Part shown: positions 21,902 to 33,570 of the stretch, one piece after another
How the letters are laid out: every line of letters begins with the position of its first letter
How positions within the stretch are numbered: the stretch's first letter is position 1
Assembly: GCF_900634625.1 (NCBI RefSeq)
Contig: NC_041040.1
Coordinates: forward strand, 4,049,556-4,113,555
Source: Parambassis ranga
Lineage: Eukaryota; Chordata; Actinopteri; Ambassidae
Direction: 5' to 3'
Length of the DNA: 64,000 bases
Program-made: the position numbers and the translations under genes
The notes under the pieces: generated by a model
Database searches by the model: none
What the model saw: the letters and a program-made list of their open reading frames with translations, nothing else
What the model was told of the DNA's origin: nothing

Positions 21902-24900
21902 GGTGCTATCCCAAACTTTACACAATCAAGATCGACTCCAAGCCAAACTGACTGATTTAGAGACGCGCTCGTGCAGAAATAATGTACGTATATACGGAAT
22001 CCCCGAGGACGCAGAAGGAAACAACTTGCAAGAATTTATTGAAAGTCTTATCAAAGCTGAGCTGTCGCTTCAGGACATTGATCTTGGCATACAACGCTGT
22101 CACCGCGCACTGGGCCCTAAGCCGCCACAGAACGCCAACCTCCGATCGGTGGTGATACACTTCCTGGAGTGCAGAACCAAGGAGCTGGTGCTTCGCTCCG
22201 CGTGGAAAAAAGGCGACATCCGCCTCAATCAGCAGAGGCTATATTTTGACCATGATTACCCTTTCAGACCCTGCCGCCAGCAAAACTTCAAGTGTTTTTT
22301 CTTGGTGGTCCCGTCACTTACAACAGCGCATCAGAGGCCATGGAAGACTTGAGAAAGAGGGGGCTCGCACCAGATGACAATACCAAGGAGGGACCCCCCA
22401 CAGCCACACCGATGGAGACGCTGAATAGGTTATCATGGGAGATGGTGGTTGGCAAACGACAAAATCAAGACACAGACGGAGAGAGGGCACGGAAAAAAAC
22501 TTAATGGATTTCGCTGTGACACCGCAGAGACAGCCCCCACAGAACAACACAGTGACTTAAACCAATGTATGAACCACGACTGGTCCAGATCTAAAGGGTA
22601 CACTGTGATCAGCTTACTTTTCACCTTGTACCAATGTTAATCTAGGACAGGGGTGGCCAAACTTTTTTCAGAGAGGGCCAGATTCGATAATGCGAAACTC
22701 TCCGAGGGCCAGCAGTCCCCGATGTCATTATTTTAAACAATAAAAACTGTGTATGCTGTTTTGTAGTGTTACATCTTACACAGCAAACAAAATAGCATCT
22801 TAGCATTCAGATGAACAGAGCAGAACATGTTATCTGAATATACAGCATAAATTTAAAACTTTCAGAAACTGTGTGGTTGTGATAACAGAGCAACAAGTTA
22901 TTGACTCTACTGTGAAGGTGAGATCTGATCATATGTGGCAGGTCTGGTTTAGGAGCAGACATCAGTAAAATGTCAGGTAGACCAGGTGGGAGTCATTTAG
23001 TGCTGATCTCAAAGGGTCTGTAATTTAATGTTTACACAGGTTTGCAGTGCATGGCAACGAGACGTAAAAACGTGATGACGTGCCTTACGACAGATGCGTA
23101 CTGAATGACGGAGTCAGTTTGAGAGAATCTCTCTGTACAGCTGACAGTTTAACAACAGAGAACGTTAACAAGCAAAGACGGACTGCTCTGCTGCTCCAGT
23201 AAAAAGTCACAGTTTATCACACGACACAAACTAAATTCATGATTTACAAATGTTCGCATTTCTGGAGAGTTGCTTTTATCCAGCCGCCGGTAAAAAGGCC
23301 CGAGCAGGCTGCCGGCCAGGACGCAGCCTCCCGGTGCAGCAGGGAGCAACGAGCGTCCCTCTCTCTCTCCATCATGTTGCTTCAACTTCTCTAACGGCTC
23401 TAGCATCGCTCCCGGCAGCAGGGAGCGACACGATGCACAGGGAGAGGGAACCAACAACCAAGCCCTGCAGCACCGCGTGACGCACCACGATGCAGACAGA
23501 GTGATAATGTTCTGCTCAGAGAATCATGATGCAAACGTTACACAATGAGTTAAAAACAAAAATAAGAATTGCCTGTTGATTTTGTATGATTTATGATTGT
23601 ATGATATGTTTGGCTGGCGGGCCAAAAATAACACATTATAAGATAGAAGCCGCGGGCCATAGAAAATCCGACCGCGGCCCGCAGTTGGCCCGCGGGCCGT
23701 AGTTTGGACACCCCTGATCTAGGAGGACTGCTTTAGTCTACTGTAAATAGATCAATATATTTGACCGTCGGACTGGGAGCTTGTTTAAGTTATTCCGGAC
23801 GTGCACTGTTTCGATACTCATTCTTGAGTTATCTCAGTTGGCACTGGAGAGGCCCTTCATACAGTGAAGGTGTCCCTCCCCAACTAAAACCCTTTATTAT
23901 GAGGAACTGTCGTTATGGAAGCCTGTTTTTCCTTCATTTATTTTTTTCCTGTGTTTTAAGTTACAAGTTTTTTGTCGCTATATCTGTTCATGTTCAAGTG
24001 TTAGGTCACCTTGGGTGTATGAGAAGGAGGGGTTTATACTTAATGTTAAATGCCTCAGCAAGAATACAGAATCATAACACTTAACGTTAATGGGTTACAG
24101 AATTTTACTAAAAGAAGGAAGCTTATAGCACAGATGAAAAGGGAACATCAACATATCATCTTTTGGCAGGAAACTCATTTGGTAAAAACAGAACATGAGA
24201 AATTTAAAAAAAAATGGGTTTTAAAAATACATTCTTTTCCTCCTACACAAGTGGACATGCGAGAGGAGTCGCAATACTTATTGCAAATCAAGTAAACTTC
24301 CAGCTTTCCAAGCAGCTTTGTCTTTGTGAGGGGATTACTGGACTCAAAAGAAGTAACATTATTTAATGTTGATAGACTTCCGGGATTTGTGGGGGGGACT
24401 GGAAAGTACAGTTGCACCCCACCTTAGACTCTACAAATCCAACAAAGAAAATGAACTCGGAGTCATCGTATATTAAGAAAATGATTAAAGGTTTTAACAT
24501 AATTGATGTATGGAGGGACATTCACCCACTCCTTAAACAATTTACCTTTTACTCCCACCCCAAATCAGTCTGTTCTAGAATCGACTATTTTTTCATGTTT
24601 GAAACAGACACAGAGTTCTAGACTGCAACATTGGTGTTAGAGATGTATCGGACCACTCAGGAGTATATCTGAAAATACATTTGGATGTCCCGCACAGGAA
24701 TACAATTTGGAGACTTAAGACCTCCTTGCTAAATGATAATCAATTTGAGGAATTCATTAAAAAGGAAACTAGGGACTACATAGAACCTAACAGTAGCACA
24801 GAGGTGTCACCAAGTATATTATGGGATGCTGCAAAAGCAGTATTGCGTGGTAAAATTATAATGTGGTCATCTCAAAAGAAAAAAGAAAAACTTAAACGGC

Positions 24901-26090
24901 TGAATGGCTTGACTAACAAATTAGATTTACTGGAGCGGAAACATATAGAGACTAATGACCCTGCCCTACTAGAACAAATATCTCTTGTAAAATCAGAAAT
25001 AAATAAGAAACTCAACGATCAAGAGAAATATAAACTGAAGCGTCTCAAACAAAGTTATTATGAAAATGGGCCCCGAGCGAAAAAAATATTAGCCTGGAGG
25101 CTAAGAAAACAACAGTCTGAAAGAGCTATTTATTTGGTGCTACAACGCTTTGGCTTCAATGATACAGTTATAGGATGTTTTAAATCCATCTATGATTCAC
25201 CAGTGGCTCGGGTTAAAATAAATGGCAGTCTATCAGATACAATCTCTTTGGAACAGGGATGCCGACAGGGCTGCCCACTGAGCCCTATTCTGCTTGCTCT
25301 ATTTATAGAGCCACTTGCTCAAAACATTAGAGATGATCCAGATATTACGGGAATTACATTTAAGGGAAGACAATATAAGACATGTCTATACGCGGATGAT
25401 ATACTGGTGACTTTGTCTGACCCGGACACTAGTCTCCCGAAATTGATGTCCTGCCTTGACCTATATGGTCTCTATTTAGGATACAAACTGAATATAGAAA
25501 AAACTCAGACCCTCTGCTTTAACTACTCACCTCAGGAAAATATACGTAAAACCTTTAAATTTAAATGGAAAACTAGAATTATGAAATACTTAGGTGTTAA
25601 TATTTCTAAATCCCTTTAAGATTTATATGGTGAAAATTATGGCATCATCACAAATAAAATTAAAAATGATTTGGACAGATGGACTCCCCTAACTCTTGAT
25701 TTGTACAACAGAATAGAAACTATAAAGATGATTATTCTACCTCAACTGCTATTTCTTTTCCAATCACTACCCATGGTAGTACCATCTAAACAGTTCGACG
25801 AATGGAACCGGATTATCTCTCGGTTTATATGGCAGAACAAGAAGCCAAGGGTACGCTATAAGACATTACACCTGCCAAAAGATAGGAGGGATGTCACTCC
25901 CATGTTTGGAGACTATTACAAAGCAGCTCAACTGCAGTATGTGGTCTTCTGGTGCAGGGAGGATTATGATGCAGGGTGGAAGGAACTAGAGCTGAACCAG
26001 CTAGATATCCCTCTTCAATCTCTCCTGGGAGATAAAACCCTCAAGACTACATACTCAAGTAAATTAAGCAACTTTACTAAAATTCTGGTC
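21902..26090 (+). mobile_element. L1/Tx1-like LINE, truncated and broken, in a gene 1 intron
   Basis: An ORF1 part (21,903-22,290, then frameshifted to 22,504) reads SCRNNVRIYGIPEDAEG and QRCHRALGPKP, the L1 ORF1 RNA-binding (transposase_22-type) domain. After a hAT insertion, ORF2 follows: endonuclease start at 24,050 (ITLNVNGLQN), then reverse transcriptase 25,100-25,530 with QGCPLSPILLALF and the catalytic LYADDIL, then a C-terminal part to 26,093. Frameshifts at about 24,290, 24,620 and 25,620 and an internal deletion near 25,100 make it inactive. The 5' end is truncated and no poly(A) tail or target duplication is visible at 26,090. Confidence 0.88.
22648..23716. mobile_element. Non-autonomous hAT transposon, copy 2, nested in the L1
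   Basis: It has the same inverted ends as the 12,721 element (CAGGGGTGGCCAAAC and GTTTGGACACCCCTG), with a perfect 8-bp duplication ATCTAGGA at 22,640-22,647 and 23,717-23,724. It is 1,069 bp long without transposase. It separates the L1 ORF1 and ORF2 parts, so it inserted after the L1. Confidence 0.92.
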
Positions 26091-26538
26091 TGAGTCTAAC
26101 AGTGAAAAGTTGGAGGTCATCCAGTCCTTTCATAGACAAACATGTTCATGTCTGTTTCTATAGAACCTTTGATTGTACTTATAGATTATTGAACATCTAC
26201 AAGTGGTCCATCCACAGAAGCAGACTGAGGGCTTTGTTCTGTATCTGGTAACATTGGAGTCAGATTATCAGCAGATTTCTTCACAGACAGAAAGAATGAT
26301 CACTGACACCAACGACTCTTTAATGAACCTGTGAACACCAGACTGGAGCTGATCTGTCATCAGACCACCGAGGACTGAGGAGACACCTGCTGATATGAAG
26401 GACCATGATGCTCCTTCATTCAAACTGTCTGTGCTCCCTGTTCTGTCTGTCAGTCCTGACAGGTGCTCTGTGCAGTCTGAGACAAACTGGACCTCCATTC
26501 TTCATAAACCTGATCATAAATAATAACAGAGAACTGAC

Positions 26539-26712
26539 CTCAGAGTCTGCAGTCTGCAGTGAGGACTCTGCAGTCCAGAACACAGCTGCTCCACTCCTGA
26601 ATCCTCTAGATGGTTCCAGCTCAGGTCCAGTTCTGTCAGATGGGAGGGGTTGGACTTCAGAGCTGAGGCCACGACTTCACAGTGAGTCTCTGAGAGTCTA
26701 CAGTGAGAAAGT
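26539..26712 (-). CDS. NLR gene 1, first LRR exon after NACHT
   Basis: A 174-nt exon with acceptor ATCACAG and donor GAG|GTCAGT. It encodes LSHCRLSETHCEVVASALK, then LTELDLSWNHLEDSGV and LQSPHCRLQTLR. It belongs to the THCEVV subtype, distinct from the ISCASL subtype further left, and has a direct counterpart in gene 2 (54,214-54,390). It is flanked on the right by an (AAT)n tract. Confidence 0.85.
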
Positions 26713-26747
26713 CTGTGATGACAGAAACATCAGAGAACATAGTTATT

Positions 26748-26749
26748 AT

Positions 26750-26814
<65 letters not shown>

Positions 26815-26848
26815 TAATATTATTTAATTAATAATAACAACAATAACA

Positions 26849-26941
<93 letters not shown>

Positions 26942-27040
26942 TGTTATTAATTAAATAATATTAATTGTTATTATTAAAAATATTTAAAAATTATTATTAT
27001 TATTAAAAAATTAATATTAATTATTATTATTATTGTTACA
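26748..27040. repeat. (AAT)n/(ATT)n/(AAT)n palindromic microsatellite
   Basis: Nearly 300 bp consist of AAT/TAA triplets, then ATT triplets, then AAT triplets again, joined by short AT linkers. Neighbouring blocks are complementary and could fold into long hairpins. The unit B intron lacks it, so it grew after duplication. Confidence 0.95.
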
Positions 27041-27435
27041 TGTTATTATGACCCACGTCTGAGTCCACAGAGTCACCATGAGGACGTCTTCATCAGAGAC
27101 ACATTCTGAGTGTTCTTACTGAGCGGCTGCTGCAGCTACAGTTACACACTGATGTCAACAATGATCAGATTTGTATAGAAACACACAAACAGAAGAACAT
27201 CTGTCAAATGGAACAATGATTAGAAACAACAAGAAAACTTCTTCATTCATTTAACAGCTTTAAACAGAAACAGCTGAAAAATCCACGTTTCCACAGCTGA
27301 AGAACATCTGAGACAAAAACACAGCTGACATGTTCCAATGAACATGTGGACCTCTGAAGAACCATAGTGTGGCTCTGTGAAGACCTGAACCACTAATCTA
27401 CACTGATTCATAATCATCATCACATCTGGACTCAC

Positions 27436-29227
27436 CGAGCCTTCCTGCAGTTCCTCACAGCTGCAATCAGTCTCTGTCGTCCCTCCTCTGTTGTGTTGTA
27501 CTTCTCCAGGTCCAGCTCCTCCAGAACCTCCTCTGACATCTGCAGCATGTAGGCCAGAGCTGAACAGTGGATCAGAGTAAGTCTCTTCCTTGATCTGGTC
27601 TCTGACTGCAGAAACTCTTGGATCTCCTGATGGACTGAGAGGTCCTTCATCTCCATCAGACAGTGGAAGATGTTGATGCTTCTGTCAGGAGAGATGTTTG
27701 TATTCCTTATCATCTTCAGGTTCTTGATGACTGTCTGGATGGTTTCTGGGCTGGTCTCTGTCTGACCCAGTAGGCCTCCTAAGAGTCTCTGGTTGGACTG
27801 CAGAGAGAGGCCATGAAGGAAGCGAACAAACAGGTCCAGGTGGCCATTTTTACTTTGGAGGGATTTCTTCATGGCTCTCTTCAGGAAGTCATCCAGAGGT
27901 GAGGTCTTGTATCTTCTTACCAGGAACCCTCTTAGCAGCTCGGTGTTCCTGTTGGTGTAACAGTGGAACATGTAGACTGCAGCCAGAAACTCCTGAACGC
28001 TCAGATGAACAAAGCAGTAGATTGTTTTCTGGAAGATCACACTCTCTCTTTTGAAGATCTGTGTACAAACTCCTGAGAACACCGAGGCCTCTGTGACATC
28101 CAGACCACACTGCTCCAGGTCTTCTTGGTAGAACATGATGTTTCCTTTCTCCAGATGTTCAAAGGCCAGCCTCCCCAGCTTCAGAAGAACTTCCCTGTCA
28201 GCCTCCGTCAGCTCCTGAGGACTGGTCTCATGTCCCTCATGGTACTTGTGCTTCTTCCTGATGGTCTGGACCAGCAGGAAGTGTGAGTACATGTCAGTCA
28301 GGGTCTTGGGCAGCTCTCCTCTCTGCTCTGTAGTCAACATGTGCTCCAGAACTGTAGCAGTGATCCAGCAGAAGACTGGGACTGCACACATGATGTGGAG
28401 GCTCCTGGAGGTCTGGATGTGGGAGAGAATTCTGCCGGACAGCTCTTCATCACTGAACCTCCTCCTGAAGTACTCCTCCTTCTGGGCGTCAGTGAAGCCT
28501 CGTACTTCTGTCAGCCTGTCCACACACGCAGGGGGGATCTGATTGGCTGCTGCAGGGCGGGAAGTTATCCAGACCAGAGCCGAGGGAAGCAGGTTCCCCT
28601 GGATGAGGTTTGTGAGCAGCACGTGGACCGATGACTTCTGTGTGACATCAGACAGCCGCTGACTGCTGCTGAAGTCCAGAGAAAGTCTGCTTTCATCCAG
28701 GCCGTCAAAGATGAACAAAGGTTTACAGACAGCGAGCTGCTCTGCTGTGACCTTCTGTAATGTTGGATAGAAGACATGGAGCAGCGTCAGAAGACTGTGC
28801 TGCTCATCTCTGATCAAGTTCAGCTCCCTGAAGGAAAGCAGAACCACCACACTGACATCTTGGTTCTCTGAGCCCTCGGCCCAGTCCAGACTGAACTTCT
28901 GCACTGAGAAGGTTTTTCCAACGCCAGCGACGCCGTTCGTCAGAACCACTCTGATGGCTGTCTGTTGGTCAGCTGAGGCTTTGAAGATGTCCTGGCACCT
29001 GATTGGAGTCTCATGGAGCGTCTTCATCTTGGAAGCTGTCTCCAGCTGCCTGACCTCATGTTGCGTCTGGACCTCTTCGCTCTGTCCCTCTGTGATGTAG
29101 AGCTCAGTGTAGACCCTGTTGAGGAGGGTTCCACTTCCTGGTTCATCAGTTCCTTCAGTCACATGTTCACATCTCCTCCTCAGACTGACCTTATGTTCCT
29201 CTAAAACCTGCTGCAGACCAACATCTG
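27436..29227 (-). CDS. NLR gene 1, FISNA-NACHT exon (NLRC3-like)
   Basis: This large 1,792-nt exon has acceptor CTTTCAG on the right and donor CTCG|GTGAGT on the left. It begins DVGLQQVLEEHKVSLRRRCE and continues with the FISNA segment (HEVRQLETASKMKTLHETPI). The NACHT ATPase has Walker A GVAGVGKT about 100 residues in and Walker B LFIFDGLDESR. The NACHT-associated and winged-helix region follows (CVDRLTEVRGFTDAQKEEYF; FVHLSVQEFLAAVYMF) and it ends in NCRKA. The architecture is that of teleost NLRC3-like (NLR-C) cytosolic pattern-recognition receptors, where NACHT drives nucleotide-dependent oligomerisation. No stop or frameshift interrupts it. It is nearly identical to gene 2's exon at 55,042. 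The exact product name is uncertain because the family is large in fish. Confidence 0.95.
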
Positions 29228-29336
29228 CTGAAAGACAAGGACCACAATGAGACATCGTTCATGTCTGTACAACACAACACAACCACAAGTCCAGTTTCAG
29301 AAAAGAGTCCCTCAGCAGACACATGTCCAGTCTTAC

Positions 29337-29530
29337 TTTGTCTGCTTCTGGATCTTTGTCCACACTGGGGACAGGAGGACTCTCCTGATGAAGCAGACCA
29401 GTCCCAGTATGAGCTGATGCACTGTCTGCAGAACCAGTGTCCACAGCTGGTAGAGACTGGATCCTTCAGGACGTCCAGACACAAAGCACAGCAGGACAGG
29501 TCCTCACAGACGTCGCTCCTCTTCCTCTTT
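29337..29530 (-). CDS. NLR gene 1, RING-finger exon
   Basis: A 194-nt exon with acceptor CTCCACAG and donor AAA|GTAAGA. It opens KRKRSDVCEDLSCCALCLD and continues PVSTSCGHWFCRQCISSYWD, ending CPQCGQRSRSRQ. The C3HC4 zinc-ligand pattern (CxxC, CxHxxC, CxxC) is present, so the protein could act as an E3 ubiquitin ligase upstream of its NACHT domain. RING-bearing members are known among fish NLR-C proteins. Gene 2's matching exon lacks the RING. The phase (2 to 1) is kept into the NACHT exon. Confidence 0.88.
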
Positions 29531-29857
29531 CTGTGGAGACATGTCTTCATCAGTAAATTATTTCTGGTTGTTATAAAAACATCAGAAAGTGTCGAGCAGC
29601 TCAGACGCTCTCAGAGAAACAGGAAGTCATGAACATGAATGAGCTGCTGTCTTTAACCACTGAGATCTTCCTGCAGGTTTCTGTGAACACACAGAGTCCA
29701 CAGTGAAAGTCTCTCTGCTGCAGCTGAGACCAGACCAGATTCTAAATGAGGTCTGAATACTTTGAGTTCATCAGGATCATCATGTGGACATGAATGAAGA
29801 CAAACTGCACCAGTGACATCATCACCCTCCATCAGGACACTTTAGAAACTCTCTTAC

Positions 29858-29956
29858 TTTGGATTTAAGGGTCCAGGTTCAGCACTGAAGTTTGGAGGAT
29901 AATCTTTGGACCAGTCACTCTTCATGGACTCACAGGTGGATCCTGGTCCTCTGTGT
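29858..29956 (-). CDS. NLR gene 1, N-terminal peptide-repeat exon 2
   Basis: A 99-nt in-phase exon encodes HRGPGSTCESMKSDWSKDYP then PNFSAEPGPLNPK. The 'GPxSxCxSxKSDxSxxxPxxF' unit is the short repeated peptide typical of fish NLR-C N-termini, one per exon. The function of the peptide is unknown. It is bounded by an acceptor TTTGCAG and a donor AAA|GTAAGA. Confidence 0.85.
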
Positions 29957-30148
29957 CTGCAAACACAAACAAAGTCAGAGTAAAACCTAAGAAGATCAAT
30001 CCAAACAGAATCAGATGAAACCTGTTTAGAAAGAAACCTTTGTGAAGAGCAGTTTGTTTTTATGAAGGAGAATAAAAACGGATTCAAATAATAATAAATC
30101 AGGTTTCATGTGAAGAAATGAGAGCTTTTATGTTGAAGCCTCATCGTC

Positions 30149-31198
30149 CAGTAGGGCTGGCAAGTAACCGAAAATATATCCAAACCGACATTTAGACCCT
30201 CTAACCGATGTAATTTTACTCGTGATGATTAATTTGATGATTACTTCTGTGCTGTCCCGTTGCTGTAAAAATAAAATCAAAGTGCGTTGTAGAGCTTGTT
30301 ACATATCCAGAGAACAGTTCCAGAGGTGGCAAGAACAAAAACAAACTTTTCATACTTCATACAGAAGCAGCAGTTTAGGTGAACGTTAGAAGAGGAGATA
30401 TTTGGGAAACAAGCAAAACCGAGAAATCCCAAATAGTAGCAACATCCTCCTCCTCCTCTGCTACACATGTTCACCTGAACTGCTGCTTCTGCTGTTCAGC
30501 AGCGTCATGTCAAAACCTGTGTGTGTGTGTGTGTGTACGCTGCAGTGGGAGGACTGAATGAGGAGTTCTGCACACACGTTTCTTGTGAATTATGAAAAGT
30601 CCGGGCCGAAACAAACTTTGTTCTTGTTCTTCTTGCCACCTCAAGGTTGTTCCATACTCCACGAGAACAGAGAACAGAGAACTCGCTCCACGGGTGGTAA
30701 GAGTAAAAAAAAAAGTTCTTTTTGGCATGGAGGTACCATACTCCGCGAGACGTGTGAAGAAGAACTCCTCATACGGCCTCCTACGCAGCGCACGTCACAC
30801 ACAAAAGGTTGACAATGCAGTTGTGTTGTAAATTGTGAGCACAGTCGTGGTTACCTGGCCTAACGAGCTGATAATGTTCAGGGAAGAGGGCGCACAGCTG
30901 ACAACAGATAGAATCAGTGCAGCTGACTGTAGCAGACCTCTGGTCTGTGTGAGTTTAACTCTGTGAACGTGTGGATGACTGTCTGCAATAATACATCCCG
31001 TCTCCCGGTGTTTAATGTGCGCGAGCCGCTGTAACACCGTGATCAATACTGGGATTAGTTTTTATCGCCACCTTGTGGACAGACCCCCCCCCCCCAAAAA
31101 AAAGAAAAGAAAAAATAATCGTTCCTTAATCGTTATCAAGGAAAAAGCTTCAATTAATTGTGATATTGATTTTAAGTAATATCGCCCAGCCCTAACTG
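30149..31198. mobile_element. hAT-like transposon in the gene 1 intron
   Basis: The left end CAGTAGGGCTGGCA and right end CGCCCAGCCCTAACTG are inverted. The right part, read on the minus strand, contains GGGCTGGGCGATATTACTT, a hallmark of a common fish hAT family. A clear 8-bp target duplication is not visible. Part of its interior (30,440-30,760) resembles 32,690-33,060. No transposase frame. Confidence 0.6.
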
Positions 31199-31310
31199 AT
31201 CCACATGTGGAAGTTCAGAGACCTGGAGTGACCAGAATCCAAGCCAATAACATCAGGGACAGAAGGGATTCACATGAGACACATACAGGACTCAGCAGCA
31301 GGTCTCTTAC

Positions 31311-31435
31311 TTTGGATTGAAGGGTCCAGGTTCAGCACTGAAGTTTGGAACGTCTCCTTTGGACCAGTTACTCTTCAGAGACTCACAGGTGGATCCTGGG
31401 GGTCCTGCTCTGCTCTCCTCATCCTCCACACCCAT
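31311..31435 (-). CDS. NLR gene 1, first coding exon
   Basis: The ATG at 31,435 opens MGVEDEESRAGPPGSTCESL, followed by KSNWSKGDVPNFSAEPGP and a donor AAA|GTAAGA, phase 2. It carries the first copy of the NLR-C N-terminal peptide unit. The 5'UTR continues right to an acceptor TTCACAG at about 31,523. The same exon with matching start and donor phase exists in gene 2 (58,295-58,425), which supports the start. With the other exons gene 1 would encode about 1,090 residues. Confidence 0.8.
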
Positions 31436-31740
31436 CTTCACTCAGTCTGAGATCTGGACCTGAACCAGGATCACTCAGAGACTGTAACAGTCAGCTTCTC
31501 TGCACTGAGCTGGTTTCTAACCTGTGAACGACAAACAGAGGAGCTGGGTTCAGCTGATCCAGGTTTCAGAGCTCACATTTAAAGAGAGATCAGAGGACTG
31601 GACATGTTCTCATGCCGATGTTCAGGAAGGTCTCTGAGGACTCTGGGACACTTTCAGAGAACAGTGAATCCTCTGAGGGGACTCTGATAGGACTCAGACC
31701 TGCTCAGACTGCAGAGCTGAGTCAGCAGCTGGAACTAATA

Positions 31741-33330
31741 ACCCTGTTCACACTGGGGGGAAAAATCTGGCTAAAGCGGGATTCGGGCCTATCCAGATGT
31801 ATGCAGATGTTGTGTGAGTGTGAACACCTCGAATCCGGCTGTATCCAGTTTGATTTCAATCCAGCTAGATCCACCTTTGGTGGGTGCACCGCATCTCAAC
31901 ACCCACCCGCACACTTAACACCGCAGTTTGTTCATTATCACTGTCCATATAATTTTGTACACATCAGTAGGCTACATTTTTATATGAACAGGCTTCATAA
32001 TCACATCCTAAAATGAATTTGGACCTTGTATAATGAACAGTTATATAAAAATATTTTAATACTGATAGTACTCATTCAAATTATGGACAAACTAGCCAAC
32101 AAGTCTGCCTGTCAGAAATCCATGATGAAGATTCAAAGTTACAGCACTCTTCAGTTCCCTGTTTGCTTTCTCTCTGTATTTTCTGGCTGTTGCTCCTCAC
32201 TATCTATCTGCCAATGGGAATTAAAATGAAAAAATGATCATATACATCTTTATTTATTTAACAGTTGTGATTGAGATATATATTTGTTTTCTTCAACATG
32301 TTTCTAATGCAGCTACAGTATCTCTTCTCTCATCTTCCTCACCTCTTCCTCTCTGTCTCCTCTCTCTCTAAAGCTGAGCTCCAGCTGACAGACTTTTCAA
32401 TCTGTCTGTTACAGTTTCAGCTGTATGCAGACATCATCCTGGCCGACAATGGTCCACTATAGCAGGATAATACAATACTTTTTACATGGACGTACATCAT
32501 TTAACATGTTCTATAACTCCTTAATCCAGCTGACTGCTGTCAGTCAGAGTGACTCAGCCTTCATGGATGAACCACACAGGTCAGATAACACTGTCCTCAG
32601 ACCTGCTGTTCAGTCTGTTATGATGCTGCGAGCACGTCACGCCCCCTCCCTGAACATGACCGGCTCGTTATCGTCACTCATTCAGGTCAACAGCAAATTA
32701 GCAAAACCCGCATAGTAGCAACAAATCCTGCTCCTCCGCTGTATGTTCACGTAAACTGCAGATTCTGCTGTTCAGCAGCAAAATGTCTTTAAACCCTGTC
32801 TACCTGCCTGCCTGTCTGTCTGTCTGCCTGTCTGTCTGTCTGTGTGCTGCAGTGAGAGGGCCGTATGAGTTCTGCACACACATTTCAAAAAGTCCGGGAC
32901 GAGACAAACTTTGTTCGAGTTCTCGTCACCTCGGGAACACGAACATATTTCTCTGTTCTCGTGGAGTATGGAACCAGCTTTATCACACAGCATCAGCTCT
33001 GCGCAGCATATGTCCGCATTCTTCTTCTTCTTCTTCTCGATTTTCGGCAGACTCGGTCTGACTGCAAATGTACACACACACGGGGGTCCCGCCCTTCAAA
33101 GTCTCTGACTGGTTTAGACCACTGGTTTATGAGCCTGATGTGTGTCTGTTGTTGGACCACAGGGAGACTTTTAACAGTCGTGGAGAATGTATCTCCCTCT
33201 AACAGCTGGTCGTACCGGTGCGACCTCTGATATTTTTTGGTTGCACCTTTGAGAAATTAGGTCGCATGTGCGCCCTAAATGGTCGCACTCTAGAGCCCCG
33301 TGGAATGACTTTCTCCAGTGTGAACGGGGC
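31741..33330. mobile_element. Putative TIR element with nested repeats
   Basis: Inverted ends CCCTGTTCACACTGG (about 31,751) and CCAGTGTGAACGGGG (about 33,317), 14 of 15 matching, bracket 1.6 kb, with TAA next to both ends. This fits a Harbinger-type TAA target. Inside are a degraded copy of the 30.4-30.8 kb repeat (32,690-33,060), a TTC microsatellite and a GTCGCA-rich MITE end near 33,200-33,290. It has no transposase. Confidence 0.35.
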
Positions 33331-33424
33331 CTAAAAGCCCTCTGCTCACGTGTCAGCAGGGGCGGAGCTAGGAGGGGCAGCAGGGGCCATCTCTGGAATG
33401 TGATTGGACACCTCAGGTGCCACC

Positions 33425-33570
33425 CGGCCGACTCTCAGCAGGAAGGTTCTCCTTATGAGCCGGGTCCTGTTCAAGGTCTCTTCCTGTTAAAGGGAGTTTT
33501 TCCTGACCCTGTTGGTCTTCAGGGGGTTCAGGCTCTGGGTCGGAGAACATTCCAGTACAGACTGCAGTGA
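33425..33570 (+). mobile_element. Retroelement 3' tail fragment
   Basis: 'cccggccgactctcagcagg', then 'taaagggagtttttcctgac' and 'gggggttcaggctctgggtc', match the same element tail found after the pyrimidine minisatellites. This is a separate, older copy without a minisatellite expansion. Confidence 0.65.

Larger units (their letters stand above)
26091..31710. repeat. Segmental duplication, unit A right part
   Basis: Same-order match to 53,764-58,690: intron repeat, LRR exon, NACHT exon, N-terminal exons and 5'UTR. Unit A additionally carries the (AAT)n tract, the RING sequence and the hAT-like insertion at 30.1-31.2 kb. Confidence 0.88.

Noticed and set aside
28246..28634. Plus-strand frames across the NACHT exon
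   Set aside because: Shadows opposite the well-supported minus-strand NACHT coding sequence.
31741..33330. Full Harbinger transposon
   Set aside because: Only short inverted ends and TAA flanks are seen; no transposase or Myb-like gene, and the interior contains other repeats, so only a tentative TIR element is listed.
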